The notes under the pieces are model-generated. The model had not been told where the DNA came from, did no database searches, and was given only the letters and a program-made list of their open reading frames with translations. From NCBI RefSeq assembly GCF_000186865.1, contig NW_008705599.1:7841-71840 (forward strand): DNA of 64,000 nt, read 5' to 3'. This document shows, in pieces, positions 18,451-27,734 of this stretch. Numbering within the stretch: position 1 is the stretch's first letter; each line of letters starts with the position of its first letter. The stretch is from Aureococcus anophagefferens (lineage: Eukaryota > Sar > Pelagophyceae > Pelagomonadales > Pelagomonadaceae). The translations under genes were made by a program, and so were the position numbers.

Positions 18451-20649
18451 ATGTCCTTTCGTGATTTTGTGAAGCAGCAGGGCTCGGGCGGGCCAGCCCC
18501 GCGTCGGCTCGGGCGGGCCGTGCGCGTGGACGCGCCGGCGCAGGAGCAGGCAACACCGGAGCCGCCGTCGCTCGAGTCGCTCCTCGTGGAAGAGCCGCCG
18601 CACATGGACAAGGGCTGGGAGGAGGTGCCGCACCGCGACGACGTCGGCGTCGTGCTCTGGGACGAGGCCGCGGACCTGCCGCGCGTCCGGGCGGTCCGGC
18701 GGACGCGGGTCAACAACGCGTGGGTCGACGCGGGCGTCGAGCTGACGATCGCGCCCGGCGAAGCGTTGAAGGCGGGCCGCGGCGCCGTCGCCGGCGGCGG
18801 CTGGGTGAAGCTGCGCGACGTCGAGGCGTTGCCGTCGGCCGTCGCCTCGGCGTCGCGCCGCGAGGCGCGCGTCGCCGAGGAGCGCGACGAGACCGCGCAT
18901 CCGTACGCGGCCTTTTGCGACAAGACGACGCGCCCGACGGCGTCGGACCTGAAGCGGTGCTTCCCCGCGGGGACGGCGGCGTCGGACGCGCTCGTGCGCT
19001 GGACCTGCGAGGCGCGCGACAACGTGCTCGTGCGCCAGATCCAGGACGACCGCTGCCGGACCTTCGACGGCCGAGGCGGCGGCGCGTGCCCCGCGTGCGC
19101 GTACGGCCCTGTGTGCAAATCAAATCTTCACCCCGACTTCAATGTGCGCGTAATCGAACGGTTCGGACCAGCCTCTCCGGCCGTGCTTCGAGAATTCGAT
19201 GAGAGCAATCGACTCATCCAAAAATTAGCCGAATCGACTTCGAATTGACCGAGCTAGAGATTTCTGAAGTTTGGCCCCGACGTCCCAGCTCACTGGTTGA
19301 TTTGCACACAGGTACGGCGCCGGGAAGCGGCAGCCCATCGGCGTCACGAAGCTCGACGCGCCGACGGTCATCCGCGGCCGCGTGTCCGTCGTCTGCGCGA
19401 CGAGCCCCGCGAAGCACTGGCTCCACGAGAACCTGTGGCGGTGCTTCGCGGGCCAGGACTGGGGGGACCTCGAGCTCGTCGTCCTGGACGGCGGCGGCGA
19501 GCCGTCGCCCTTCTTCACGGAGCCCTTCGCGGCGACGCCCCGCGACGCGGCGGACGCGGACTTCTTGAGCCGCGTCGAGAAGCCCGAGGACGACGATCGC
19601 ATCCGCTACGTGCACCGCGAGGCCGCGCGGCTCTCGGTCGGCGACGAACGGAACGAGCTTTTGAAGCACGCGTCCGGCGAGTTCGTCGCCCACTTCGACG
19701 ACGCCTGCGTCTACGCCCCCGGCTACGTGTCGGCCATGGTGTCCCACCTGAAAGCGTCCGACGCGCAGCTCGTGCGCCTGGAGGCGGCGGTGGGCTGGGA
19801 CCCCGTGTCGAACGCCGTGCGGCTGCACAAGGCGCTCGGCTTCCGGCCGGAGACGTTCGTGCACCGCAAGGCGCCGCTGCGGGCGCTGGCCTTCGACGAC
19901 GCCGACGTTGGCGAGGACGCGGGCTTCACGTCGCTCGCCGTCTGCCACGTGCTCGACGACTCCGCGGGCATGCTCTTCGCGCACGCGAAGCACTCGAAGA
20001 AGCCGGCGGCGCTGCTCCGCGCGCACGACGCGCAGTGGCGCGACGCGGCGCCGACGTTCCTCGACGCCGTCGCGCCGCCCCTGCGGCGCCTGCTGGCGGC
20101 GCACCGCCGCTTCTTCACGAACTGGAAGTTCCTCCACCACGCGTCGACGAAGCGCGCGGCGCCGTCGCCGTTCTCGAACGCGCCGGCCGGGGCGGGAAAA
20201 GGGTGCGACATTCCCAACTTCAAAGGCTCCTCTCTCGGCCGTGTTCCACTCGTTTTGGCTCATTTTGGGACGAGCGATCATCCCTTGGAGCGCTCTCGAA
20301 GCATACATGCGTGCTTGGGAACGCGCGCGCGCGGAACACTCATATTCCTGCCTAGGTGCCGGCGGGAGCGACGTTCGTCTCCGCGCCCGTCGAGTCGACG
20401 GGCGTGTCGCTGGAGGACGACGAGCCGCCGCCGGAGCCGCCGGCGCGGCCCGCCCAGCCCATGGACCCCATCGAGCGCGCGCGGCTCCGGGCCGCGCGGC
20501 GCCTCGCGCGGAAGAACGCGACGTCCGAGGACGAGGAGCTCGCCGTGCTCCGCCGCGCCGCGCCGCCCATGCCGCCCGTGGCGCTCGAGTACGGCGAGGC
20601 CGACGACGACGACGACGGGTTCCGCATCGTCGAGATGGCTAGCGAGTAA
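18451..20649 (+). CDS. GT2-family glycosyltransferase with two introner introns
   Basis: Exons are 18451-19100, 19312-20179 and 20356-20649, giving 603 residues. The ATG at 18451 (MSFRDFVKQQ) is the first in frame. The N-terminal 215 residues are of unknown nature with a CPACAYG motif at the exon junction. From about residue 239 comes a GT-A, family 2 domain: VSVVCATSPAKHWL, then LELVVLDGGGEPSPFF, then GEFVAHFDDACVYAPGYV with the metal-binding DD near residue 345. The C-terminal tail is acidic and Pro-rich. No signal peptide is seen, so it may act in the cytosol. Intron 1 (211 bp, phase 2) is an introner of family B and intron 2 (176 bp, phase 0) of family A; removal of both restores one frame. 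Confidence 0.88.
19101..19311 (+). mobile_element. Introner element, family B (intron 1 of the GT2 gene)
   Basis: The insert 19109-19311 has perfect 15-bp terminal inverted repeats: CTGTGTGCAAATCAA at 19109-19123 and its exact complement at 19297-19311. It is flanked by GTACGGCC (19101-19108) and GTACGGCG (19312-19319), an 8-bp target duplication with one mismatch. The left copy supplies the GT donor and the right TIR supplies the terminal CAG acceptor, so splicing restores the pre-insertion exon. The interior is AT-richer than its surroundings and unrelated to family A. Confidence 0.9.
20180..20355 (+). mobile_element. Introner element, family A, copy 2 (intron 2 of the GT2 gene)
   Basis: This is a 176-bp copy with the family A core (cattcccaacttcaaaggc ... 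acgagcgatcatccc ... ggaacactcat). The 5' end gggcgggaaaagggtg at 20190-20205 is a variant of the TIR shared with copy 3; the 3' end (tcctgcctag) is shortened by about 25 bp relative to the others. The flanks GCGCCGGCCG and GTGCCGGCGG match at 8 of 10 positions, a decayed target duplication. The donor is GC, phase 0. Confidence 0.85.
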
Positions 20650-20655
20650 AAATTA

Positions 20656-21810
20656 TCACAGGTTCCGGTCCTTGCAGATGTGCTCGTAGGGGACGCGGTC
20701 GACGATCGCGCCGCCGTCTCGGAGCTGGATCTTCGCGTCGTACGTGTCGACGTGGATCTCTAGCAGCGTCGCGGCCTCGCCGTCGCGGTCGCCGGCGACG
20801 ACGCGCACGGGCTTGCCCACGTTGGGGATGACCGTCTCGAGGTGCCGCTCGTCGAGCGCCGCGCGCGCGCCGCCGGCGAGCGCCTCGACGTCGACGGAGC
20901 CGCCGCTCCGGAGCCGGAGCACGACGCACTTGACCTTGTCGAAGGCGCCGCCGTGGAGCGATTTCCCCGCGCGCGCCTTGACGACGAGGCCCGGCCGCGG
21001 CCAGCGGCCCGCCGTCGGCACGTCCTCGGGCTCCTCGGCCGGCGGCGGCGCGGGGGGCGCGACGGGACACCGGGGCGCCGCGGCCCCGAAGCCGAACGCG
21101 ACCTTGGGCGCGGCGTCCCGGCGCATCGCCGTCGCCGCGCCCACAGTCGCCTTCGGCTTCGGGGGCGCGAGGGCCGCGGCGCGCTCCGCGTGGGCCATGA
21201 CGTCCTCGAGCTGGTCGTTCGCGTGCCTCCGTTTCTTGCGGAGCTCGTCCTCGACCTCGTTCCACGCGCGCTTCATCGGCAGGTCGTCGCGGCCCCGCAC
21301 GGCGCGCGCGTCGGCGTCGCTCAGGCCCGCCCAGGCCGCCGCGGGCGACTCCTCCGTCAGGAACACGATCCAGCCGTTGCCCTCGCGCTCCGCCTCGACC
21401 TCGCCCCGCTCCCTTAGATCCGCGATGAAGCGGCCGAGCGTGCCCCAGCAGGTCTTGTGCATGTCGTCGTGGGCCCGGTCGTTCGGGTGGAGCACGCGGT
21501 AGGCCTCGTGGGCCTTGACGCGCTGCCCGACCTTCTCCGTCGCGAGGTACTTGAGGTAGTTCCGCTCGAAGGCCTCGGAGAACGCGTCGGGCATGTAGCG
21601 CGCCTCGATGTTGTCGGACCGCTCCCGCTCGACGCCCTCCTGCTCGAGCTCGCGCCGCAGGTGGTTCTCGTGCTCGAGGTGCATGCGGAAGCCGTTGGCG
21701 TCCTTGCAGGACACGCCGCAGAGGCCGCAGTGCCACCGGAGCTTGCTCAGGCCCTTCTTCCGCCACTGGTTCGCGATCCATTTCGGCGTGCCGCGCTCGG
21801 GCTTGGGCAT
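20656..21810 (-). CDS. KIN: KIN17 DNA/RNA-binding protein
   Basis: The protein has 384 residues, full length for the family. It starts MPKPERGTPKWIANQWRKKG, the signature N terminus (the KIN17 family begins with K-x-x-x-x-TPK-x-IAN-x-x-K-x-KGLQKL). A single C2H2 zinc finger follows (CGLC ... HLEHENH, residues about 28-50), then the KIN17 winged-helix middle domain (HKTCWGTLGRFI, GWIVFLTEE), a charged linker, and a C-terminal KOW/SH3-like tandem ending in VPYEHICKDRNL. The family acts in the nucleus in DNA replication or repair and pre-mRNA metabolism. The ATG at 21810 fits the family start. Confidence 0.96.
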   Translation of the reverse strand: MPKPERGTPKWIANQWRKKGLSKLRWHCGLCGVSCKDANGFRMHLEHENHLRRELEQEGVERERSDNIEARYMPDAFSEAFERNYLKYLATEKVGQRVKAHEAYRVLHPNDRAHDDMHKTCWGTLGRFIADLRERGEVEAEREGNGWIVFLTEESPAAAWAGLSDADARAVRGRDDLPMKRAWNEVEDELRKKRRHANDQLEDVMAHAERAAALAPPKPKATVGAATAMRRDAAPKVAFGFGAAAPRCPVAPPAPPPAEEPEDVPTAGRWPRPGLVVKARAGKSLHGGAFDKVKCVVLRLRSGGSVDVEALAGGARAALDERHLETVIPNVGKPVRVVAGDRDGEAATLLEIHVDTYDAKIQLRDGGAIVDRVPYEHICKDRNL

Positions 21811-21952
21811 GGCGGATGGGCGGGGGACGGCGCGCGCGCGTGAGAGTCGGTTATCCTGTTTTAGGCCGGCGAACGCGCGCGTCTATGGGCTCGGCTCATA
21901 GCCGCCCAGCTCCGGCCAACAATGCCGCCAAAGTGAAGCGTCGCCTTGGACG
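21811..21952. promoter_or_regulatory. Divergent promoter region, 142 bp
   Basis: This lies between the KIN17 and GT-A glycosyltransferase start codons. No recognisable motif apart from a short AT-rich stretch (ttatcctgtttt). Confidence 0.35.
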
Positions 21953-23639
21953 ATGACGCCGGGCTGCCTGAGGATCGCGCTGGCCGTCGTCGGCGTCGCG
22001 CTCGGCCGGCGGCTCGAGCAGGAGTGGCGCGCCCGCGCCACCACGATACAAAAAACTTCTGACGAATCATCACCCCTAGGGACGCGCCGGCGGGCACGCC
22101 GCTCGCCTGGGACGCGGCGCGGACGGCGTCGAGCAACGCGACGTTCTTCGCGAACCACGCGCTCGTCAAGGAGCGGCCGCTGACGCGGAACGCGCGCGGC
22201 CTCCACAAGTGCGCGCGCCTCCAGGAGTTCGTGCCGCGGACGTCGCCCGCGACGCTGGCCGCGCTCCGGCCGGGAAAGCAGCGCGTCGCGTGGTTCATGT
22301 CCATGTCCAAGCCCGACGACGCCGTGAGCAACACTTACGTCGCCTTCGCCAAGGCCGCGACGGCGAGCGCCCGCCTCAACGCGCCGAGCCTCGCGCCGTC
22401 CTCCTCCGGCGCCGGGGCTCTCGCGCGCGCGCGCGGCCGCCGAACGGAACGCGCGCGCGCAGGTACTTCATCTACACCTACCTGCCGCACCAGGACGTCG
22501 ACGAGCCCGACGACGCGCTGTGCGCCTTTTTGCGGGCCTCGGGCACCTACGTGCTCAAGTGGCGCCTGTCGTTCTACGACGACATCCCCGAGAAGATCCG
22601 CAAGTCGCGGCAGGGCCACATCAACGTCGGCGCGTTCGGCCGCCTCGACGTGCCCCTCATCGCGTCGACGATCCTGCGCAAGGACTTCGAGGCGCGCGGG
22701 CTCGACATGGACTACGTGCTCTACACGGACACGGACGTGCTCTTCGCGCGCGACTGGCCCGCGCGCGACGGGGCGGGAAAAGGGTGCGAAATTCCCAACT
22801 TCAAAGGCTCCTATCTCGGCCGGTTCCCGCTCGTTTCGGCTGATTTTTGGACGAGCGATCGTCTCTCGGAACGGTCCCGAAGCCTCTATTTTTTTCGGGA
22901 CGCGCGCGCGCGCGCGCGAAACACTCACGTTGAAGAGACATCGAATCACCCTTGTCCTGCCCAGGCGCACGACGAGCTCACGACGTGCCGCGGCTGCGCG
23001 CGCGGCTGGCCGAACCCGAGGTGCTGCCAGCACGGTTTGAAGGCCGAGGAGCCCAACGTCTTCCTCGCGGGCACGGAGGTCTTCGCGATCTGGGGCCTGA
23101 ACTCGGGCGTCATGTTCATGAACGTCGCGCAGATGCTCAGCGACCGCCGCGCGCTTCTGGACTGGGGCAACGCGAAGCTCTGGAACTTCATGATGTACGA
23201 CCAGGGCATGCTCGAGTCCTTCTACCGCCAGGGCGCGCGCGTCGACGAGCTCACGAAGCAGAACAAGACCATCGAGAAGCACCACAAGGGCTGGCACGCG
23301 TGGGACTCCTTCGACGACAACAAGTACAACGCGCGCGGCTTCATGAAGCTGCCCGGCGTCCAGCCCTTCGTCTGGCACTGGCACGGCTTCAAGCCCTACG
23401 ACGTCGCCTGCTGGCTCGGGCTCCTGGAGCAGTCCAAGTGGAACCTGACCATCTCCATGCGCGAGGGGCTCCAGGCGTCGGGCAAGCTCGGCTGCCGCGG
23501 CCTGCTCAACGGCCGCATGGACATGCACGAGTGCTCCCTCGCCACCTACCTCGACCTCTACGCCGCCCACGAGCGCCTCCTCGTCATCGCCGACGCGCTC
23601 CAGGCCCGGGGGGGCGACGCGACCGCGACGCCGCCGTAA
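21953..23639 (+). CDS. Type II membrane GT-A glycosyltransferase (GT8-like) with one introner
   Basis: The proposed exons are 21953-22023, 22080-22397, 22463-22760 and 22965-23639, giving 453 residues. The first exon encodes a signal anchor (CLRIALAVVGVALG). The catalytic domain has AWFMSMSKPDDAV, FIYTYLPHQD and the metal-binding DxD in YVLYTDTDVLF, then LNSGVMFMNV and the late WHWHGFKPYDVACWL. The layout is that of GT8-type retaining enzymes. Introns 1 (56 bp) and 2 (65 bp, ending in a CG run plus CAG) are placed by frame and GT-AG rules and are less certain. Intron 3 is an introner. Stop codon is 6 bp from the convergent neighbour's. Confidence 0.82.
22761..22964 (+). mobile_element. Introner element, family A, copy 3 (intron 3 of the GT-A gene)
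   Basis: This 204-bp intron has the same core as copies 1 and 2. The left flank GCGCGCGACG (22761-22770) and right flank GCGCACGACG (22965-22974) differ at one base. The 3' end (cacccttgtcctgcccag) is the complement of the 5' gggcgggaaaagggtg with two mismatches. Length is a multiple of three and it lacks stops, so it is translatable if retained. The donor is GC and the phase 0 junction reads W-P-A-H-D. It contains a longer CG-dinucleotide run than the other copies. Confidence 0.88.
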
Positions 23640-23645
23640 GGGCGC

Positions 23646-25610
23646 TTATGATACACTTCCGGTCGGCGCGGACGGGCAGGTCTCGCAGGTCATCGCGCAG
23701 GCGTCGCGAGCTTTGATCTCCGAGCCATCTTTCAGCTTGCATCGTTTCGATTTCTTCGCCACGTAGTCGCAATCTCGCTTCGATTTCTTCGAAAACCAGG
23801 ACGTCGAGTCCGCGCAGTCCGGCGAGGCCGTCGGCGACGGCACGTCGTCGACCGCGCACGCGCCGCAGGCCGCGGGACAGGCGTCCTCCGCGGAGACGTC
23901 GCGGGCGTCCTCCTTCGAGCAGCGCGACGCCTTCGACGCGACCCACGCGCAATCCTGTTTCGGCTTCTTCGAGTACCACGACGCCGAGTCCTCGCAGCAC
24001 GCCGCGCAGCACGCCGCGGCGACCGGCACGCCCGCGGCGTCCTCGCGGCCGTCGCAGCGCCGCCCCGGTCGCTCCGCCACGTACGCGCAGTCGCGGGTCG
24101 ACTTCTTCGAGAACCACGACGCGGAATCGTGGCACGCGGGCGTCGGCGGCGCGGACCCGACGTCGCAGGCGACCTCGTCGGCGAGCAGCGGGCAGACGTC
24201 GCCGCCGCCGCCGCGCGAGAGCACCGTCCGCGTCCGCCGCCGCGCGAAGAGGGCCGTCGGCTGGACGACGGCGACGCCGTCGTCGATGTCGTTGACGGCG
24301 ACGCGGCCGCTCGCGAAGAACGGGTACGCGCCCCACGCGCCCGTCCACGTCGTGCCGTCGCCGTCGCGGTGCGTGTCGAAGGACGCGACCTCGGAAATCT
24401 CGTCCCGGGAGACGTCGAGGATGCGCAGGCCCGCGGCGTAGTTGGCCTGGTAGGAGAACGCCCCGCAGACGTACTGGTTGTGGTCGATGGCCGTCGTCGC
24501 GCCGTAGTGCGTCTTCACGAAGACGGGCGCGTCGAGGTCGGACACGTCGACGAAGTAGGTCCGCGTGCGCTCGTCGTCAAACTCGTCGAGCTCGTCGTCG
24601 ACGACGAGCAGGGCCTGCGCGCAGTCGAGCCAGCCCTGGTGCGCGAACGCGACGCCGTCGTAGACCAGCGACGACACGCCCGTCGGCCGATTGACGTTCG
24701 TGACGTCGACGACGCGGATCTCCGCGCCCGTGAAGAAGAAGCAGATCTCGCGGCCGTAGTAGTCGTCGTCGCCGCCGCGGTAGACGACGCACTGCGCGTC
24801 GTGGACGTAGCCGTTGAAGACGCAGCCGAGCGCCTCCGGGCTCTTCGGGTCGCGGACGTCGACGGCGAGCGCGCCGTAGGCGCAGGGCCCGCCGCCGACG
24901 ACGTAGGCCGTCGCCGACTCCTCGTTGACGGCGACGTTGTGCGCCGCGAAGTCGCCGTAGATGACGTCCGGCCGGAGGTCGCCCTGTTCGGTCTCGAGCC
25001 GCGAGAGGTCGAAGACGGCCAGGCCGTGCGCCGTCGCCTCGGAGACGACGAACGCGTGGCCGTTATATACTTTCACGTCGCGCCAGTAGCTCCGGCCGCC
25101 GTACGTGACCGTCGCGACCGCCGACTGGCGGCCGAGCTCGAAGATCGCGAGGCCGTGCGACGCGCCGACGAGGGCGTACTCGACGCCCGCGGGGCTCGTC
25201 CAGCCCCAGAGATCGTTGGTGAACTCGGCGTAGGCGATGCTCGACGTGCCCGTGAACGCGACGAGGTCGACGCCGTCGCAGGCGAAGCCCGCGGCCGCGC
25301 CGTCGACGCACGGCGCGCCGGCCGCGCTCGCGCGTCGCGCGCCCGCGCGTCGCGCGCCCGCGGCCGCCGCGCGCGCGGCGCGCTTGCGCGCCATCTTCTC
25401 CGCGTCGGCGGGTCGCGGCGCGCCGGCGACCGGGGGGCCCGTGGCCGACGACGGCGGCCGCGTCCAGATGCCCGGCGTCGCGGCGCCGTAGTCGCAGGGC
25501 TCGCAGGTCACGGCCTCGCACTCGCCCCAGTCCGACCAGGCCGACACCTCGCACGCGCTGTTTGTGGGCGCGGCGAGCAGCCCGGCCGCCAGCCAGTGCA
25601 GCGCGCGCAT
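23646..25610 (-). CDS. Secreted LVIVD-repeat protein with three C-terminal ShK-like modules
   Basis: The protein has 654 residues with a signal peptide (MRALHWLAAGLLAAPTNSA). Residues about 25-40 (WSDWGECEAVTCEPC) look like a partial thrombospondin-1 start. Residues about 110-470 form an LVIVD/beta-propeller-like region of the choice-of-anchor B type: repeated HGLAVFDLSRL, AYGALAVDVRDP, EIRVVDVTNVN, TYFVDVSDLD and GLRILDVSRDE strands with conserved His (HNVAV, HDAQCV, HQGWL, DHNQYV). Three ShK-like modules follow, each with D-S-x-SW-F/Y-x-KK, a DC-x-Y/W-VA and closing Cys. It is probably a cell-surface or extracellular protein. The module recurs in the lipase at 44849. Confidence 0.87.
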   Translation of the reverse strand: MRALHWLAAGLLAAPTNSACEVSAWSDWGECEAVTCEPCDYGAATPGIWTRPPSSATGPPVAGAPRPADAEKMARKRAARAAAAGARRAGARRASAAGAPCVDGAAAGFACDGVDLVAFTGTSSIAYAEFTNDLWGWTSPAGVEYALVGASHGLAIFELGRQSAVATVTYGGRSYWRDVKVYNGHAFVVSEATAHGLAVFDLSRLETEQGDLRPDVIYGDFAAHNVAVNEESATAYVVGGGPCAYGALAVDVRDPKSPEALGCVFNGYVHDAQCVVYRGGDDDYYGREICFFFTGAEIRVVDVTNVNRPTGVSSLVYDGVAFAHQGWLDCAQALLVVDDELDEFDDERTRTYFVDVSDLDAPVFVKTHYGATTAIDHNQYVCGAFSYQANYAAGLRILDVSRDEISEVASFDTHRDGDGTTWTGAWGAYPFFASGRVAVNDIDDGVAVVQPTALFARRRTRTVLSRGGGGDVCPLLADEVACDVGSAPPTPACHDSASWFSKKSTRDCAYVAERPGRRCDGREDAAGVPVAAACCAACCEDSASWYSKKPKQDCAWVASKASRCSKEDARDVSAEDACPAACGACAVDDVPSPTASPDCADSTSWFSKKSKRDCDYVAKKSKRCKLKDGSEIKARDACAMTCETCPSAPTGSVS

Positions 25611-25745
25611 CAGTACACTTTCCCCATCATCGACTAGATCTATTTTGGGCTCCTTCTGTCCAAGAATTCATATTTGACACTGGCAGCTGCTTCCGTGCTG
25701 CTCCGAAGCTGCTCCGATTACACTAGTTAGTGGATTACCGATGGA

Positions 25746-26378
25746 TTACCCCGACCCCTCCTCCTCGTCGTCGTCGTCGTCGCTCCGCTCGTAGAGCCCG
25801 AGGGCCGCCAGAACGTGCTCGTCGAAGCTGAACTCGTTGTCGTAGGTCGGCAGCAGCGACAGCAGGAAGTAGAGGCAGTCCTCGCCGTCCATGCGGGTGC
25901 CGAGCGCGCGGCAGAGGTTGCGGCAGCCGGCGGGCCGCACGCGGACGCGCGGCTGGCGCGGCTCCGCGGTGCACATGGCGGCCTCGAGCACGACGCTCGG
26001 CCTCCGGTCGGGCGACCGCGCGTCGAGCCTCGCGCTGTACCGCAGCGCGCCGCCCGTCGCCTCGTAGGACACGCGCAGGCCGCGGCGGGATCCGTTGACG
26101 GACCGCAGCTCCAGCAGGGTCGTGGTGCGCGACTCGTGCCGCGTGCGCACGCGCTCGAGCGCGGCGACGGTCACGCGCGCCGCGAGGCGCCGCGAGAGCT
26201 GCGGCAGCGCGCCGTAGGGGTCGCCGCGCAGCGCGTCCCGCACCTTGACCGTGTGCATCCTCGCGAGCGCGACGGCGGCGATTTCTGCCAGCACCTCGTC
26301 CTCGAGCGCGTCGTCCGAGTAGCGCTCCGCCGTCGCTTGCACGTCCGCGGCGACGCCCTGCTTCCAGAGCGCCGCCAT
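25746..26378 (-). CDS. Unknown 210-residue protein with an acidic tail
   Basis: The start is at MAALWKQGVAADVQA (ATG at 26378). The protein is helical at the N terminus, then beta-rich (TTTLLELRSVNGSRRGLRVSYEATGG), and ends with a run of Asp/Glu (DDDDDEEEGSG). The segment GEDCLYFLLSLLPTYDNEFSFDEHVLAAL may pack as a small helical domain. No signal peptide, transmembrane segment or family is recognised. Confidence 0.65.
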   Translation of the reverse strand: MAALWKQGVAADVQATAERYSDDALEDEVLAEIAAVALARMHTVKVRDALRGDPYGALPQLSRRLAARVTVAALERVRTRHESRTTTLLELRSVNGSRRGLRVSYEATGGALRYSARLDARSPDRRPSVVLEAAMCTAEPRQPRVRVRPAGCRNLCRALGTRMDGEDCLYFLLSLLPTYDNEFSFDEHVLAALGLYERSDDDDDEEEGSG

Positions 26379-26641
26379 GGTGCTTTGCAACGACGGAGTC
26401 GCGCAGCACGCGAAGCGCTCTCTTTGCAACGCAGCACGCAAAGCGCTGGCGTCGCTGCGGCCAACCCAGTGCTCGCAAACTCAACAACGCAGAGCACTAG
26501 AGTGCTTGATGTAATGTTGCCGCTACGGTGCTGTTAGGTTGCCCCTCAGCTCAGCTTCGTCGTCGGCGCCGAGCGCAGCCTGGTCGTCCGTGGAGCGGGA
26601 CGCGCAGCCCTTGGTCGTCATTCGTGGAGCGGGACAAAACG
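26379..26641. repeat. Divergent intergenic region with an imperfect direct repeat
   Basis: Two copies of ctttgcaacg...cagcacgc-aagcgct lie at about 26392-26420 and 26423-26452. The first has a 7-bp insertion. The region separates two head-to-head unknown genes and may hold their promoters. Confidence 0.55.
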
Positions 26642-26893
26642 ATGTCGGAAGAGGAGGACATGAGTCCCGGCTGGCGGATGTACCTCGAAGGCCAGCGCCA
26701 AAAGCACTTGCCGCAGAAGCCCGAGCCGAAAAAAACGGGCCCGCCGGAGCCGCGCGAAGCGACGCCCGAGGAGCGCGCGCTCATCGAGCAGCTGATGAAG
26801 CCGCCGTTCCAGCAGGTGCCCACGAGCAGCGCGCCCGTCGGCGGCGGCGGGCGCACGGGCGGCGGCTGGACGTGGTCCGTGCAGCGCGGCTAA
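26642..26893 (+). CDS. Small unknown protein (83 residues), Pro/Gly-rich
   Basis: The ATG at 26642 gives MSEEEDMSPGWRMYLEGQRQ, followed by a Lys/Pro linker, a TPEERALIEQLMKPPFQQVP helix and a Gly-rich end (GGGRTGGGWTWSVQRG). The frame is open further upstream but without a better ATG. No family recognised. The stop is 9 bp from the convergent C2-protein stop. Confidence 0.6.
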   Translation: MSEEEDMSPGWRMYLEGQRQKHLPQKPEPKKTGPPEPREATPEERALIEQLMKPPFQQVPTSSAPVGGGGRTGGGWTWSVQRG

Positions 26894-26902
26894 CGCGTTA
26901 GG

Positions 26903-27639
26903 CTAGACCGTGATCGTGCTCGTCGGGGACGCGAGCGTCTCCTGGTAGGAGGCCGGGCCCGCGGGCTCGTCCCCCACGCAGGCGACGCAGCCGCCGCCGA
27001 GGACGCCGCAGAAGCCGCCGCCGCCGCCGAGGTCGCCGTCGTCGAGCTTGCAGGGCTTGATCTCGAAGAGGACGCGGCCGAGGCCGCCCTCGCGCTTCTC
27101 CGCGACGTCGAAGAGGTGGCGGTCGCCCGACGAGAAGACGTACCACGTGCCGTCGGCCATGCGGCCCCGGTCCCCCACAGAGGACGACGCGCCCCGCATG
27201 TTGCTCTTCGCGACCTTCTTGAGCCGGTCCTGGGCCGAGAGCTCGACGGGCTCGACGGCGGCCCAGTCGAGTGCCACGCCGAAGTACTCGCCCTTGGCGG
27301 CCTCGACGTCGACGGGCACGTCGATCTTGCCGAGGAGCGTGTCCGCCTCGACCTTGTTGGCCGAGAAGACCCAGAGCCGGATCATCGTCGACGACGCCTT
27401 CACGGGCACCTGTGGTGTATTCGTCGGGGCTGGCGCGCGATGCGGCGGCGCACCTCGAAGCGCGCGTCCCAGATCGGCGCGCAGGTCGACGCCTCGAACT
27501 CCGTCTGCAGCTCGTGGCCGCTGTACTCGACGACGACGTAGGGATCGCTGCCGTCGCTGCCAACGCTGAACAGGTTCTCCGCCTGCACGACGTGGATGGA
27601 CAGCATGGCGACGGCCTCGTCGTGGTCCATGGCTGCCAT
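26903..27639 (-). CDS. C2-domain protein
   Basis: Exons on the minus strand are 27639-27454 and 27409-26903, giving 230 residues. The 44-bp phase 0 GT-AG intron (27410-27453) splits the C2 domain. Joined, the domain reads MLSIHVVQAENLFS, SDPYVVVEYSGHELQTEF and FSANKVEADTLLGKIDVPV, the usual C2 strands. The first half keeps the calcium-loop Asp (SDGSDPYV) but the second Asp set is not obvious, so calcium binding is uncertain. The C-terminal half ends with Gly-rich CGVLGGGCVACVGD, possibly palmitoylated. Role: lipid or protein docking. Only 44 bp is very short for an intron. Confidence 0.82.
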
Positions 27640-27734
27640 CTTCCGGCCACGAGACGCGTGACGATGATTTAGGCTGCCTCAAGTACATGGTGCAACAAGG
27701 CGTTATTGAAGTTTTAAGTCTAGATCTCTCATCG

